Positions 29,929-39,296 of a DNA stretch of 42,515 bases are shown here, piece after piece. Origin of the DNA: Eubacterium sp. MSJ-13 (GTDB taxonomy: Bacteria > Bacillota > Clostridia > Lachnospirales > Lachnospiraceae); contig NZ_JAHLQE010000092.1 in the NCBI RefSeq assembly GCF_018918235.1, positions 1 to 42,515 on the forward strand, read 5' to 3'. The translations under genes were made by a program, and so were the position numbers. The first letter of the stretch is position 1. Each line of letters opens with the position of its first letter. Under the pieces are notes generated by a model that saw nothing but the letters and a program-made list of their open reading frames with translations, ran no database searches and was not told the DNA's origin.

Positions 29929-30489
29929 ATGTACATTATAGCAGGACTTGGGAATCCTGAAAGAAAATATGATGGGACAAGACACAATATTGGCTTTTCT
30001 GCCATAACTGTTCTTGCGGATAAATACAATATTTCACTTGACATAAAAAAACATAAAGCAGTTTGTGGAAAGGGATATATAGAGGGACAGAAAGTTATTC
30101 TTGCAATGCCGCAGACTTATATGAATTTAAGCGGTGAAAGTATACGGGAACTTGTTGATTACTACAAGATAGACCCTGAAAAGGAACTTATAATCATATA
30201 TGATGATATAAACCTTGCACCCGGAAGGCTCCGCATAAGGGAAAAGGGAAGTGCCGGAGGACATAATGGCATAAAAAATATCATAAGTCATCTTGGAACA
30301 CAGGTATTTCCACGAGTAAGGATAGGAGTAGGTGAGAAGCCAAAAGGCTGGGATCTTGCGGACTATGTTCTTGGAAGATTTTCAAGGGATGAAGAACCGG
30401 TCATAAGAGAAGCACTTGACAATGCTTCGGAGGCTTGTAACATTATTATAAATGATGACATAAGAACGGCGATGAATAAGTTTAATTAG
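29929..30489 (+). CDS. pth: Peptidyl-tRNA hydrolase
   Basis: A 186-residue Pth, which recycles peptidyl-tRNA dropped from ribosomes. GLGNPERKYDGTRHNIGF carries the catalytic His, and MPQTYMNLSGES, DDINLAPGRLRIREKGSAGGHNG and RIGVGEKP are family signatures. The MYIIAGLGNP start at 29929 is typical for the family; an ATG four codons upstream lacks a ribosome site of its own. Confidence 0.96.
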   Translation: MYIIAGLGNPERKYDGTRHNIGFSAITVLADKYNISLDIKKHKAVCGKGYIEGQKVILAMPQTYMNLSGESIRELVDYYKIDPEKELIIIYDDINLAPGRLRIREKGSAGGHNGIKNIISHLGTQVFPRVRIGVGEKPKGWDLADYVLGRFSRDEEPVIREALDNASEACNIIINDDIRTAMNKFN

Positions 30490-30511
30490 TGTGATTAGTA
30501 TGAACTAAGGA

Positions 30512-30546
30512 AAAACTCACAGACATTTTTGTCTGTGAGTTTTGTT
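30512..30546 (+). terminator. Rho-independent terminator after pth
   Basis: A 13-bp perfect stem (30512-30524 with 30531-30543) with an AT loop and short T-run, closing the uvrC-hprK-HD-pth transcript. Confidence 0.85.
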
Positions 30547-30637
30547 GTCATTAAACATGGCAGTATAACAAATATTTTTAGTAAAAGACATTTAAGAGAT
30601 ATGATCATAGTTTTTGATGAGGGGAGGCTTTCATAAG

Positions 30638-33600
30638 ATGAGTGAACTGATGGGAGCGTTTATTGCACCTTTGGATGAGATAAACGCATATAAGGCTGCG
30701 GAAGATGATATTCGCAAAAACAAATTTCCGCTGCATATTTCAGGTTGTATAGATACACAGAAATGCCATATGATATATGGATTGTCACAGGCGGAAAAAT
30801 GGAGAGTCATAATTGCGGAAAATGAGATAAGAGCAAGAGAGATATATGACGATTACCGCCTGTTTGATAAGAGTGTGCTGTATTATCCGGCAAAGGATGT
30901 CATTTTTTTCGGGGCTGACATACAGGGAAATGCGATAAGTACGGAGAGACTTAAGGTTGTTGATGCGATGTTAAAAAATGAGTGTGGAACTGTTATAACG
31001 ACTATTGATGCAGGGCTTGACTGCATAATGGACAGTCAGGCATCAAAAAATGCGAGATTTGTTATAAAAGAAGCTGATATTGTTGATCTGGAAGGTCTTG
31101 AAAAGAAACTTGTTGATATGGGTTATGAAAGACAGACACAGGTTGAAAATCCAGGAGATTTTTCAGTGCGTGGAGGTATAACGGACATATTTCCAGTTAC
31201 GATGGAATGTCCCGTCCGTATAGAATTTTTTGACGATGAGGTTGACACGATAAGGGCATTTGATGTACAGAGCCAGCGTTCTATTGAGAGGATGGATAAG
31301 GTGGAGATAACACCGGCATCTGAGATGACGCTGTCTGGAGAACAGTTAAAGAGTGCACTTTCAAAAATAGAAAAAGAATACAAAAAGATGCTTGAAAAGT
31401 TCAAAAAGGACAAGAACCATGATGCATTAAACAGGCTTACTGATACCGTAGAGCAGATAAGACTGAATTTTGACATGTATCATGGGCGTATGGGACTTGA
31501 GAGCTTTACTAAATATTTTGACATATCAACAAGTAGCTTTTTTGATCTTTTCGATGAGGAAAATACTATCTTTTTTGTAGACGAACCTGTCCGTTGTATT
31601 GAGAAGATTGAAGCTGTTGAGAGTGAGTTTAGGGAGAGTATGCAGGGAAGACTTGAGAAGGGATATATTCTTCCGTCACAGGCTGATGTGATATATTCAT
31701 CCGCATATGTCATGGCAAGGCTTGAGAGCAAGCGCACTGTTTATCTGTCACTTTTGGATATTATCCCCAAAGGGTTAAAAGTTAAAGATGAATTAAATAT
31801 ATCAGTTCAGTCACTTCCATCGTATAACCAGCATTTTGAGATACTTATAGAAGATATAAAAAAGTGGCGTGCGGCAAAGTACCGTATTCTTATCTTATCA
31901 GGTTCAAAAATAAGAGCCGAGAGGCTTGCAAAAGATTTGGGTGGTTATGATATACCCGCTTTTTATCGTGAGTCGCTTGAAGATGAGATAAAACCGGGCG
32001 AGGTTATGACAAGTTATGGCTGGCTTCGCAGAGGTTTTGAATATAAAGCACAGAAATTTGTTGTTGTAACTGAAGGTGACATTTTTGGTGCAAAGCAGAA
32101 ACGCAGGAAAAAGAAGCAGAAGAAGATCGATGGAAAAGCAATACAGAGTTTTAATGAATTAAATGTAGGCGATTATGTAGTGCATGAAGAACATGGTCTT
32201 GGAATATACAGGGGTATAGAGAAGATAAGAGTTGACAATGTCACAAAAGATTTTGTTAAGATAGAGTACGGTGATGGCGGAAATCTTTATGTTCCGGTTT
32301 CAGGGCTTGATGTATTACAGAAATATGCGGGACAGGATGTTGCAAAGAAACCGAAACTTAATAAGCTCAATTCAACAGAGTGGAAGAAAACAAAAAGCAG
32401 GGTAAAGCATGCTGTAAATGAAGTTGCAAAGGAACTTGTGCTTTTATATGCTAAAAGGCAGCAGACACAGGGCTACTGTTTTGGAAAGGATACGGTATGG
32501 CAGACTGAATTTGAGGATATGTTTCCATTTGACGAGACAAGGGACCAGCTTGATGCTATAGAAGCTACAAAGAATGATATGGAGAGCAGTAAGATAATGG
32601 ATCGCCTTATATGCGGTGATGTTGGTTATGGAAAGACCGAGGTCGCAATAAGAGCTGCATTTAAAGCGGCAAATGACGGAAAACAGGTAGCTTTTCTTGT
32701 TCCGACTACAATACTCGCACAGCAGCATTACAATACATTTAAGGAAAGACTTGGAGATTATCCAGTCAGTGTGGAGATGCTTTCAAGATTCAGGACGCCC
32801 GCACAGCAGAAGAAAGCACTTGAGGGATTAAAAAAAGGTCAGGTCGACATAATTATCGGAACGCACAGGCTTTTATCAAAGGATGTTGAATTTAAGGATC
32901 TGGGGCTTTTGATAGTTGATGAGGAACAGCGTTTTGGAGTTGCCCATAAAGAGAAGATAAAACAGATAAAGGGTGATGTGGATGTACTTACGCTGAGTGC
33001 CACACCGATTCCAAGGACACTTCATATGAGCCTTGCGGGAATAAGGGATATGAGTGTACTCGAGGAACCGCCTGTTGACAGGCTTCCGATTCAGACATTT
33101 GTTATGGAGCATAATGGCGAGATAATAAGAGAAGCGATAAACAGGGAGCTTGCAAGAAGCGGCCAGATATTTTATGTATATAACAGGGTAAAAGGCATAG
33201 ATGAGATGGCTATGGAGATACAAAAGCTCGTGCCTGATGCCAATGTAGCTTATGCACATGGTCAGATGAGCGAAAGACAGCTTGAAAAGATAATGATGGC
33301 ATTTATCAACGGTGAAATAGATGTGCTTGTTGCGACAACTATCATCGAGACAGGTCTTGACATATCAAATGTAAACACCATAATAATTGATAATGCAGAC
33401 CAGATGGGACTTTCACAGCTTTATCAGCTCCGGGGAAGGGTTGGAAGGTCGAACAGGAATTCATATGCATTTCTTATGTATAAGCGCAATAAGGTTCTTA
33501 AAGAGATAGCAGAAAAAAGACTTGCAGCTATCAAGGAGTTTACGGAACTTGGCTCAGGAATAAAGGTTGCGATGCGTGACCTTGAGATAAGAGGAGCTGG

Positions 33601-34249
33601 AAATCTCTTAGGTGAGGCACAGTCAGGGCACATGGAGGCGGTAGGCTATGACCTTTATTGCAAAATGCTAAATGAGGCGGTACGCCACTTAAAGGGAGAA
33701 ACTGATGTTTCGGAAGAATTTGAGACAGAGATAGATATAAACGTAAATGCGTACATTCCAAATACTTATATAAAGAGTGAGTATCAGAAACTCGATATGT
33801 ATAAGAGGATAGCGGCAATTGAAAATGTTGAAGAATACAGTGAGATGCAGGAGGAACTTACTGACAGGTTTGGTGATATGCCGTCTGCGGTAGATAATCT
33901 TCTGCGTGTTGCAATGCTTAAAGCTGATGCACATAAGGCTTATATAAGCAGGATAATTCAGAAAGAGGATGGCATAAGATATTATTTATATGAAAGAAAG
34001 ACTCCTGATGCAGAAAAATTAAAGAAAATGATTGACGAGTATCAGGGAAAGATAAAATACATTGGAAATAAAGAGCCATATCTTCTTTATATTATGAAGA
34101 AAGAAAAAAAGATGGCTTCATCGGGAAATTTTTACAGGATGCCGTCGAAAAATGTAATAAAAAATGAAAAAAAGTTGACATCAGACGAAATATTTAATAT
34201 TGTTGAGGGTGTGATTAAAAGTATTGGAGGGCTATATGATAAAAAATAG
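30638..34249 (+). CDS. mfd: Transcription-repair coupling factor Mfd
   Basis: A 1203-residue Mfd that removes stalled RNA polymerase and recruits UvrA. The UvrB-homology region is at the N terminus, the RNA-polymerase-interacting domain ([14 protein letters not shown], about 515-580) in the middle, then a RecG-like motor with [31 protein letters not shown] and QLRGRVGR, and a C-terminal inhibitory domain. The start follows GGGGAGG by ten bases. It overlaps the next gene by 14 bases. Confidence 0.96.
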   Translation: MSELMGAFIAPLDEINAYKAAEDDIRKNKFPLHISGCIDTQKCHMIYGLSQAEKWRVIIAENEIRAREIYDDYRLFDKSVLYYPAKDVIFFGADIQGNAISTERLKVVDAMLKNECGTVITTIDAGLDCIMDSQASKNARFVIKEADIVDLEGLEKKLVDMGYERQTQVENPGDFSVRGGITDIFPVTMECPVRIEFFDDEVDTIRAFDVQSQRSIERMDKVEITPASEMTLSGEQLKSALSKIEKEYKKMLEKFKKDKNHDALNRLTDTVEQIRLNFDMYHGRMGLESFTKYFDISTSSFFDLFDEENTIFFVDEPVRCIEKIEAVESEFRESMQGRLEKGYILPSQADVIYSSAYVMARLESKRTVYLSLLDIIPKGLKVKDELNISVQSLPSYNQHFEILIEDIKKWRAAKYRILILSGSKIRAERLAKDLGGYDIPAFYRESLEDEIKPGEVMTSYGWLRRGFEYKAQKFVVVTEGDIFGAKQKRRKKKQKKIDGKAIQSFNELNVGDYVVHEEHGLGIYRGIEKIRVDNVTKDFVKIEYGDGGNLYVPVSGLDVLQKYAGQDVAKKPKLNKLNSTEWKKTKSRVKHAVNEVAKELVLLYAKRQQTQGYCFGKDTVWQTEFEDMFPFDETRDQLDAIEATKNDMESSKIMDRLICGDVGYGKTEVAIRAAFKAANDGKQVAFLVPTTILAQQHYNTFKERLGDYPVSVEMLSRFRTPAQQKKALEGLKKGQVDIIIGTHRLLSKDVEFKDLGLLIVDEEQRFGVAHKEKIKQIKGDVDVLTLSATPIPRTLHMSLAGIRDMSVLEEPPVDRLPIQTFVMEHNGEIIREAINRELARSGQIFYVYNRVKGIDEMAMEIQKLVPDANVAYAHGQMSERQLEKIMMAFINGEIDVLVATTIIETGLDISNVNTIIIDNADQMGLSQLYQLRGRVGRSNRNSYAFLMYKRNKVLKEIAEKRLAAIKEFTELGSGIKVAMRDLEIRGAGNLLGEAQSGHMEAVGYDLYCKMLNEAVRHLKGETDVSEEFETEIDINVNAYIPNTYIKSEYQKLDMYKRIAAIENVEEYSEMQEELTDRFGDMPSAVDNLLRVAMLKADAHKAYISRIIQKEDGIRYYLYERKTPDAEKLKKMIDEYQGKIKYIGNKEPYLLYIMKKEKKMASSGNFYRMPSKNVIKNEKKLTSDEIFNIVEGVIKSIGGLYDKK

Positions 34250-35279
34250 ATATACAAAAGGTGCATTATGCATTATGCTTGCAGCGTCAATGCTGTTGTC
34301 AGGCTGCACGAAAACAGCCGGAACAGAAAGTAAAACGGTAAAGAGTAAGAGTACAAAGAGTGTACATCTTGAAACGGGAGATATTACACAAAATTCTATC
34401 GTTATGAAGATTGGAGAGACTGGCGTAAAATATGAGGAAGTATTAAACTATTCTTATCTTCTCAAAAACCAATATGAGGGAAGTTTTGGAAAAGCTTTAT
34501 GGAGTTACAAGATAGATGACGATACAACTATAGGTGATAAGGCAAAAAAAGAGATAGTCAGTATGATAACGCAGCTTAAGATAATTGGCGAAAATGCTGC
34601 AAAGCAGGGAATAACGCTTGATGGAGATGAAAAGGACCAGGCATTGCAGGATGCGGAAAAGCTTGTCAAGGATGCGAGCAGTAAAGACAGAAAAAAATAT
34701 GCACTAAATATACAGAATGTGCAGGGGTTATTTGAAGATAACATACTTGCCAACAAAATGTTTTATGTGGCTACCGATGCAGCCGATACAAATGTGACGG
34801 ATGATGAGGCAAAGCAGATAAAAATCCAGTATCTTGAGCTGATTACAAAAGGAACAGATAAAAACGGCAGAAAAATAAACATGAGTGTATCTGATAAGGC
34901 AAAAACATTTACACGCATTAAAGGAATGTTAAAGGAGGCGAAAAAAGCAGAAAGTTTTTCTGATTATGCTGAGGCAAATACTGACAGCAGTGTAAGTGAG
35001 GCAACTATAGGAAAAGATACAAAGTTATTGGATAAGGAAGCTATAGATGCAGCATTTTCGTTAAAAAAAGGAAAAATGAGCAATATAATAGGTGGACAGA
35101 CAGGTTACTATATTATTTATTGTGTAGATGATAATGATGAAGATGCCACATATGCCAAAAAAGAGGAAATCATAAACGAGAGACAGACAAAAATGTTTAA
35201 AGAGAAATACTCAGAATGGCTTTCAGGAGCAAAAGTAGATATAAGTAATAAATTTTGGGAAGTATTTACAATTAGTTAA
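34236..35279 (+). CDS. PrsA/SurA-like peptidyl-prolyl isomerase lipoprotein
   Basis: A 347-residue lipoprotein. The signal peptide ends in the lipobox LLSGC near residue 25. A SurA-N-like helical region precedes a rotamase (parvulin) region at about 190-300, where FSLKKGKMSNIIGGQTGYYIIYC matches the last strands of the fold. The first half of the rotamase domain is less typical, so activity is uncertain and a chaperone-only role is possible. The start is five bases after GGAGG and overlaps mfd. Such mfd-prsA pairs are common in Clostridia; it probably helps fold exported proteins at the outer face of the membrane. Confidence 0.82.
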   Translation: MIKNRYTKGALCIMLAASMLLSGCTKTAGTESKTVKSKSTKSVHLETGDITQNSIVMKIGETGVKYEEVLNYSYLLKNQYEGSFGKALWSYKIDDDTTIGDKAKKEIVSMITQLKIIGENAAKQGITLDGDEKDQALQDAEKLVKDASSKDRKKYALNIQNVQGLFEDNILANKMFYVATDAADTNVTDDEAKQIKIQYLELITKGTDKNGRKINMSVSDKAKTFTRIKGMLKEAKKAESFSDYAEANTDSSVSEATIGKDTKLLDKEAIDAAFSLKKGKMSNIIGGQTGYYIIYCVDDNDEDATYAKKEEIINERQTKMFKEKYSEWLSGAKVDISNKFWEVFTIS

Positions 35280-35300
35280 TCAAAAGTTATTGTTTTTTCA

Positions 35301-35329
35301 TTTACAGAAACAGTGCAATTTGTTATAAT
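35301..35329 (+). promoter_or_regulatory. Promoter of cheX
   Basis: TTTACA (35301-35306), 17 bases, TATAAT (35324-35329), 36 bases before the GTG start of cheX. It fits the housekeeping sigma factor rather than the motility sigma factor. Confidence 0.7.
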
Positions 35330-35364
35330 TATTTAATGAAACAAAAGAAAAGGTAGGTGATTAA

Positions 35365-35817
35365 GTGAAGGCAGAACATGTCAATCCATTTATCATTTCA
35401 GTAAGTAAGATCATGAAAGACATTTGTATGCTCGATCTCAATATGGGCAAGCCTTTCGTAAAGGATGATAAATATGAGGGAGATAGTTCTTTGATAAAAC
35501 TCGGAATTATCGGTGCCCTGAAGGGTGAGGTTGTTCTGAGTCTCCACTATGAAACGGCACTTGCGGTTATATCGAAAATGATGATGATGCCTGTCAGTGA
35601 GATTGATGCAATTGGACAGAGTGCTATATCAGAACTTGGAAATATGATTGCCGGAAACGCAGCTACGGTATTTGCAAATGATGGTATTATCATAGATATT
35701 ACAACACCTGATTATAGTACCGGTGAGGAACATGGTGAAAGCAGTAAGCAGATGTTTTGTGTCCCATTTACATCTGATATAGGGGAATTATCAATAAATA
35801 TATTTATCGAAGAATGA
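35365..35817 (+). CDS. cheX: CheX-family chemotaxis phosphatase
   Basis: A 150-residue protein of the CheC/CheX/FliY group. The phosphatase helix motif ExxN is present as AISELGNMIAGNA at about 90-102. The start KAEHVNPFIISV is typical of CheX, which dephosphorylates CheY-P as a dimer. No other chemotaxis gene is nearby, so its response regulator is elsewhere, or it serves another receiver domain. GTG start with AGGTAGGTG just upstream; own promoter and own terminator, so monocistronic. Confidence 0.85.
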   Translation: MKAEHVNPFIISVSKIMKDICMLDLNMGKPFVKDDKYEGDSSLIKLGIIGALKGEVVLSLHYETALAVISKMMMMPVSEIDAIGQSAISELGNMIAGNAATVFANDGIIIDITTPDYSTGEEHGESSKQMFCVPFTSDIGELSINIFIEE

Positions 35818-35835
35818 TTTTGGAATTTTGACTAG

Positions 35836-35863
35836 AGAGAGGATTTTTATATCCTCTCTTTTC
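35836..35863 (+). terminator. Rho-independent terminator after cheX
   Basis: A nine-base stem (35836-35844 with 35851-35859) with a six-base AT loop and TTTT following. Confidence 0.85.
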
Positions 35864-35888
35864 CGTGAGTGGATTGGAGGAATGATGG

Positions 35889-36611
35889 ATGGCAACCTAT
35901 AAAAGATATCGGAAGGAAGATAGTGTATCATATTCACTTGGTATCACACTTACTTTTGAACTTTTAAAGTTTAAAACTGAATATGTGAACAGGGTATTTG
36001 TGCACTCTGCGATGAAACAGGGTGATACTTTGGATAAACTTCTTAAACTTTGCAAAGACTCAGATATAGAGGTGGTTTATGCTGACAAGATATTTAATGT
36101 CCTGTCACAGAAAGAAAACTGTTATGTGATAGGTGAGTTCAGGAAATTTGAGTCTGAGCTTGATAATGACAGTTCGCACATAGTTCTCGTAAATCCTTCA
36201 AATGCAGGCAATATGGGAACGATTATGAGAAGTGCACTTGGGTTTGGAATGAACCGTATGGCTATCATTAGACCTGCTGTTGATGCGTTTGATCCTAAGG
36301 TTGTAAGAGCATCTATGGGAGCAATATTTTCAACAGAGTTTGTATACTTTGATACATTTGATGAATATATGAAAAAATATGGTGACAGGGAGTTATATCC
36401 GTTTATGCTAGATGCCAAGGTAAAACTTCATGATGTAAGACCACAGGGTAAATTTTCACTTATATTCGGCAATGAGGCAACTGGACTTCCACACGAATTT
36501 TCAAAGATAGGAAAGTCGGTCATCATTCCTCATTCAGACAAGATAGACAGTTTAAATCTCCCTATAGCAGCCAGTATAGCAATGTACGAGGCGACTAAGG
36601 CAGATTTTTAG
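35889..36611 (+). CDS. SpoU/TrmH-family RNA 2'-O-methyltransferase
   Basis: A 240-residue SPOUT methyltransferase. The three family motifs are visible: NPSNAGNMGTIMRSALGFG (about 100-118), SLIFGNEATGLP (about 193) and IPHSDKIDSLNLPIAASIAMYEA near the C terminus. The DKIDSLN variant keeps the Ser and Asn of the third motif, while the usual Ser after Asn is Leu. It lacks a typical N-terminal L30e-like domain of full length. Target RNA (tRNA or rRNA) unknown. GGAGG eight bases before the ATG. Confidence 0.87.
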   Translation: MATYKRYRKEDSVSYSLGITLTFELLKFKTEYVNRVFVHSAMKQGDTLDKLLKLCKDSDIEVVYADKIFNVLSQKENCYVIGEFRKFESELDNDSSHIVLVNPSNAGNMGTIMRSALGFGMNRMAIIRPAVDAFDPKVVRASMGAIFSTEFVYFDTFDEYMKKYGDRELYPFMLDAKVKLHDVRPQGKFSLIFGNEATGLPHEFSKIGKSVIIPHSDKIDSLNLPIAASIAMYEATKADF

Positions 36612-36616
36612 ATATA

Positions 36617-36706
36617 TGATGCAAATGTCAGGCAGACAACGGCAATAAGATTGAAGATGTTTGCGTAATCGCAGTGTTGGATAGCGAGGCGGCATCGGTG
36701 GCATCA
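36617..36706 (-). repeat. Decayed copy E of the palindromic element
   Basis: The segment GATAGCGAGGCGGCATCGG (36680-36698) aligns with TATAGCAAGAGCGTGCCATCGG of copy D in the same orientation. Only short outer complementarity is left (TGATGC 36617-36622 with GCATCA 36701-36706, and traces of ATATAT beyond). The inner hairpin is eroded, so this is probably an old copy on the minus strand. It lies just upstream of the first CobW gene. Confidence 0.5.
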
Positions 36707-36746
36707 CAATATCAATATATTAAATTTGAGAAAGGAAGTTATAAAA

Positions 36747-37895
36747 ATGGCAAAAATTGATATTATCTCAGGATTTTTAGGAGCAGGAAAGACTACACTT
36801 ATTAAAAAACTCGTAGCAGATGCATTTCAGGGTGAGAAGCTTGTTATCATCGAAAATGAATTTGGTGAGATAGGCATAGACGGTGGATTTCTTAAAGAGT
36901 CAGGCATCCAGATAACAGAGATGAATTCAGGATGTATCTGCTGTTCTCTTGTCGGAGATTTTGGAAATGCACTTAAAGATGTGCTTGAAAAGTACAGCCC
37001 TGACAGAGTTATCATTGAGCCTTCAGGTGTAGGTAAACTTTCTGATGTTATAAAGGCAGTTAAAAATATCGGAGATGATGTGAAGATAAATAGTACGGCA
37101 GCAGTAGTTGACGCATCAAAATGCAAGATGTACATGAAAAACTACGGCGAGTTCTACAACAACCAGATTGAGAGTGCAGGAACTATAATCTTAAGCCGTA
37201 CACAGAATGTTTCAGAGGAGAAACTTGCAAAAGTCCTCGCAATGATAAAAGAGAAGAATGATGAGGCTTCTGTTATCACGACACCATGGGATCAGATAGA
37301 TGGAAAGAACATTCTCGAAGCTATGGAAAAAGTGAATACGCTTGAGAAAGAACTTCTTGAGGAGCATGACCATGACCATCATCATGATCACGACGAAGAG
37401 TGTGGCTGTGGACATGACCACAATCATGAGCATCACCATCACGACCATGACGAGGAATGTGGCTGTGGACATGGCCACGATCATGAGCATCACCATCACG
37501 ACCACGACGAGGAGTGTGGCTGCGGACATGACCACGATCATGAGCATCATCACGACCACGATGGAGAGTGCGGTTGCGGACACCATCACGATCATGACCA
37601 TGGTCATCACCATGCGGATGATGTATTTACAAGCTGGGGTGTTGAGACAGCTCACAAGTTTACAGAGGAAGAACTTAATGATATCGTATCAAAACTTGCA
37701 AGTGATAAGTCATTTGGTGAGGTTCTCCGCGCTAAGGGAATCGTTGCTTCAGATGAGGGCGAGTGGTTCCACTTTGACCTTGTACCTGAGGAGACTGAGC
37801 TTAGAAGAGGAGCAGCAGATTATACAGGAAGAATATGCGTAATCGGTTCAAACCTCAATGAAGCTGCAATAAAAGAGCTTTTTCATGTAGCATAA
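36747..37895 (+). CDS. CobW/COG0523 GTPase with His/Cys-rich repeats (probable zinc chaperone)
   Basis: A 382-residue G3E GTPase. The P-loop GFLGAGKTT (about 8-16), the metal motif CICC (about 70-73) and EPSGVGKLSDV are clear; the base-recognition position reads LSRTQ, as in some clostridial members. Residues about 206-290 form an extreme metal-binding stretch rich in His and Asp with four ECGCGH units spaced 19, 19 and 18 residues apart. The CobW C-terminal domain follows (about 291-382). The family delivers metals, mostly zinc, to target proteins using GTP; the His-rich loop suggests zinc storage or sensing. The Cys pairs are unusual. Start: AAAGGAAG about eight bases before ATG 36747. No Zur-type operator was recognised. 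Confidence 0.88.
   Translation: MAKIDIISGFLGAGKTTLIKKLVADAFQGEKLVIIENEFGEIGIDGGFLKESGIQITEMNSGCICCSLVGDFGNALKDVLEKYSPDRVIIEPSGVGKLSDVIKAVKNIGDDVKINSTAAVVDASKCKMYMKNYGEFYNNQIESAGTIILSRTQNVSEEKLAKVLAMIKEKNDEASVITTPWDQIDGKNILEAMEKVNTLEKELLEEHDHDHHHDHDEECGCGHDHNHEHHHHDHDEECGCGHGHDHEHHHHDHDEECGCGHDHDHEHHHDHDGECGCGHHHDHDHGHHHADDVFTSWGVETAHKFTEEELNDIVSKLASDKSFGEVLRAKGIVASDEGEWFHFDLVPEETELRRGAADYTGRICVIGSNLNEAAIKELFHVA
37366..37617 (+). repeat. Tandem repeat coding for His/Asp and Cys-Gly-Cys units
   Basis: Four imperfect units with the anchor TGTGGCTG or TGCGGTTG at 401, 458, 515 and 569 of the 37-kb block, so units of 57, 57 and 54 bases. All lengths are multiples of three and synonymous differences occur between units, so the repeats are under coding constraint and not very recent. 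Confidence 0.9.
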
Positions 37896-37926
37896 ATAGA
37901 TACAAAACTAAATATATACTGTGTTG

Positions 37927-38068
37927 ATTGTGCAAGTATAACAATAATACCGCAGGCACGCTCTCGCTATATTGTCGCTCGTAGCAGTACATAAAAGGTG
38001 AGAAAACCACCTTTAAGGACTGATGGCGACAAAATGTCTGCTAACATTATTTGTTATACTTGCACAAT
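37927..38068 (+). repeat. Palindromic element copy B
   Basis: Perfect 18-bp outer arms (37927-37944 and 38051-38068), an intermediate stem (37952-37958 with 38035-38041, one G-T pair), and an inner hairpin: 37972-37978 with 38026-38032 and 37994-38000 with 38008-38014. The core has GGCACGCTCTCGCTATA and CGTAGCAGTACATAAA. It lies between the two CobW genes. Confidence 0.88.
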
Positions 38069-38143
38069 ATAAGATTTATTGATAGTTTTGTAAAATGTTA
38101 TGCGATATGTGCAACTTATAGTGAGTAAGTAGGAAGGATTAAT

Positions 38144-39121
38144 ATGTTTGGTAAGAGAAAAGAAGAAATGATGGTTTATGTTGTCATGGGATTTCTTGAG
38201 GCTGGAAAAACAAGCCTTGTAAGAGACCTTATAGTTGATGACATGTTTGATGATAAGATAAAGACACTTATCCTTGCCTGCGAGGAGGGTGAGGAAGAAT
38301 ATGAGGAGGCTGACCTTAAGAAAGGCTGTGCTGTCTGCGAGTATATTGAGGACGAGGAGTCTTTCAACGGAAAAGTCATTCAGAAATTCCTAAAGAAACA
38401 CAGACCTGACAGGATAATCATCGAGTACAATGGAATGTGGTCAGCAGCAAAGATTCCTGAACTTTACGATGAGCTTGAGGAAATCTGTTTTGACAGAGAA
38501 GTCATCATGCAGACACTTGATGTTGTAAATGATGAGACATTCGCACTTTATATGAAGAATATGCCGTCTTTGATGGTTGAACAGTTTAAGGTTGCGGAGA
38601 TGATAATCGTAAACAGATGTACTGTTGAGAATACAAAGAAATCTGCAATAAGAGGAAGCGTAAAAGCCGTAAATCCTCGTGCACAGATAGTTTACGAGTC
38701 AGAGGATGATGCATTTTATGATATGAAAGAGGAAATGCCATTTGATGTAAATGCAGATGTTATAGAAGTAAATGAGGGTGACTTCGGACTCTGGTATGTT
38801 GATATGATAGACCATCAGGAAACATATAGCGGAAAGACATTGAAACTTACCGGGATGATACAAAAACCGGGTGGACTTGATAAAGGCTTTGCGGTATTTG
38901 GAAGATACGCAATGACCTGCTGTGCAGATGATGTTCAGTTTATGGGTTTTTTGTGCAAGGCAGATGACTGGTCGCAGATAAAGAGCGGACAGTATGTGAC
39001 AGTAACGGCACGCATGGAGTATAAGTTTATGGCTGAGTATGGCGAGGAGGGACCTGTATTTTATGCGGAGGAAGTTGTTCCGGCACAGAAACCGGAGGAT
39101 GAGTTGGTTTATTTTAACTGA
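38144..39121 (+). CDS. CobW-like GTPase fused to a TIGR03943/DUF1980-like domain
   Basis: A 325-residue protein. The N-terminal two thirds are a divergent G3E GTPase: P-loop GFLEAGKTS (about 16-24), a CAVC pair in place of the CxCC motif, IIIEYNGMW at the position of the usual E-x-S-G, and IVNRCTVEN at base recognition. The last third (about 230-325) has YSGKTLKLTGMIQKP, FAVFGRYAMTCCADDVQFMGFL and GQYVTVTARM, the pattern of the soluble C-terminal domain of YcgQ-type proteins that pair with a COG0701 permease. No permease lies in the window. The Cys-Cys in TCCADD is a likely metal site. A role in metal handling is inferred. The gene is flanked by elements B and C. Confidence 0.78.
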   Translation: MFGKRKEEMMVYVVMGFLEAGKTSLVRDLIVDDMFDDKIKTLILACEEGEEEYEEADLKKGCAVCEYIEDEESFNGKVIQKFLKKHRPDRIIIEYNGMWSAAKIPELYDELEEICFDREVIMQTLDVVNDETFALYMKNMPSLMVEQFKVAEMIIVNRCTVENTKKSAIRGSVKAVNPRAQIVYESEDDAFYDMKEEMPFDVNADVIEVNEGDFGLWYVDMIDHQETYSGKTLKLTGMIQKPGGLDKGFAVFGRYAMTCCADDVQFMGFLCKADDWSQIKSGQYVTVTARMEYKFMAEYGEEGPVFYAEEVVPAQKPEDELVYFN

Positions 39122-39154
39122 TTTTTGGGCTAACAGAATTTTTGACATATGGAC

Positions 39155-39295
39155 GAAAGTCAGGGTGATATATGTTCTTAGGCGGCACGCTTTCGCTATA
39201 CAAACACGCAGCGGTACTAACGCACCAAAATACGGTGCGTAAGTGCCGGCGTGTTTGAGAATGCCGCTGGCAGAACATATATCACCCTGACTTTC
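39155..39295 (+). repeat. Palindromic element copy C
   Basis: Perfect 24-bp outer arms (39155-39178 and 39272-39295), intermediate stem (39182-39187 with 39262-39267), and an inner hairpin: 39201-39209 with 39249-39257, 39212-39218 with 39242-39248 (one G-T pair), 39220-39226 with 39234-39240. The core carries GGCACGCTTTCGCTATA and is very close to copy D. Its right end abuts the truncated Rpn gene. Confidence 0.88.
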
Positions 39296-39296
39296 T

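Noticed and set aside
37366-37617. Regular repeats that might be taken for a CRISPR array
   Set aside because: Units are contiguous, in frame and coding for metal-binding residues, with no unique spacers and no cas genes.
37212-37655. A long Met/Val-rich open frame on the minus strand across the CobW repeats
   Set aside because: It is the antisense shadow of the His/Asp codons (CAT/CAC read backwards give ATG/GTG); no ribosome site and biased composition.
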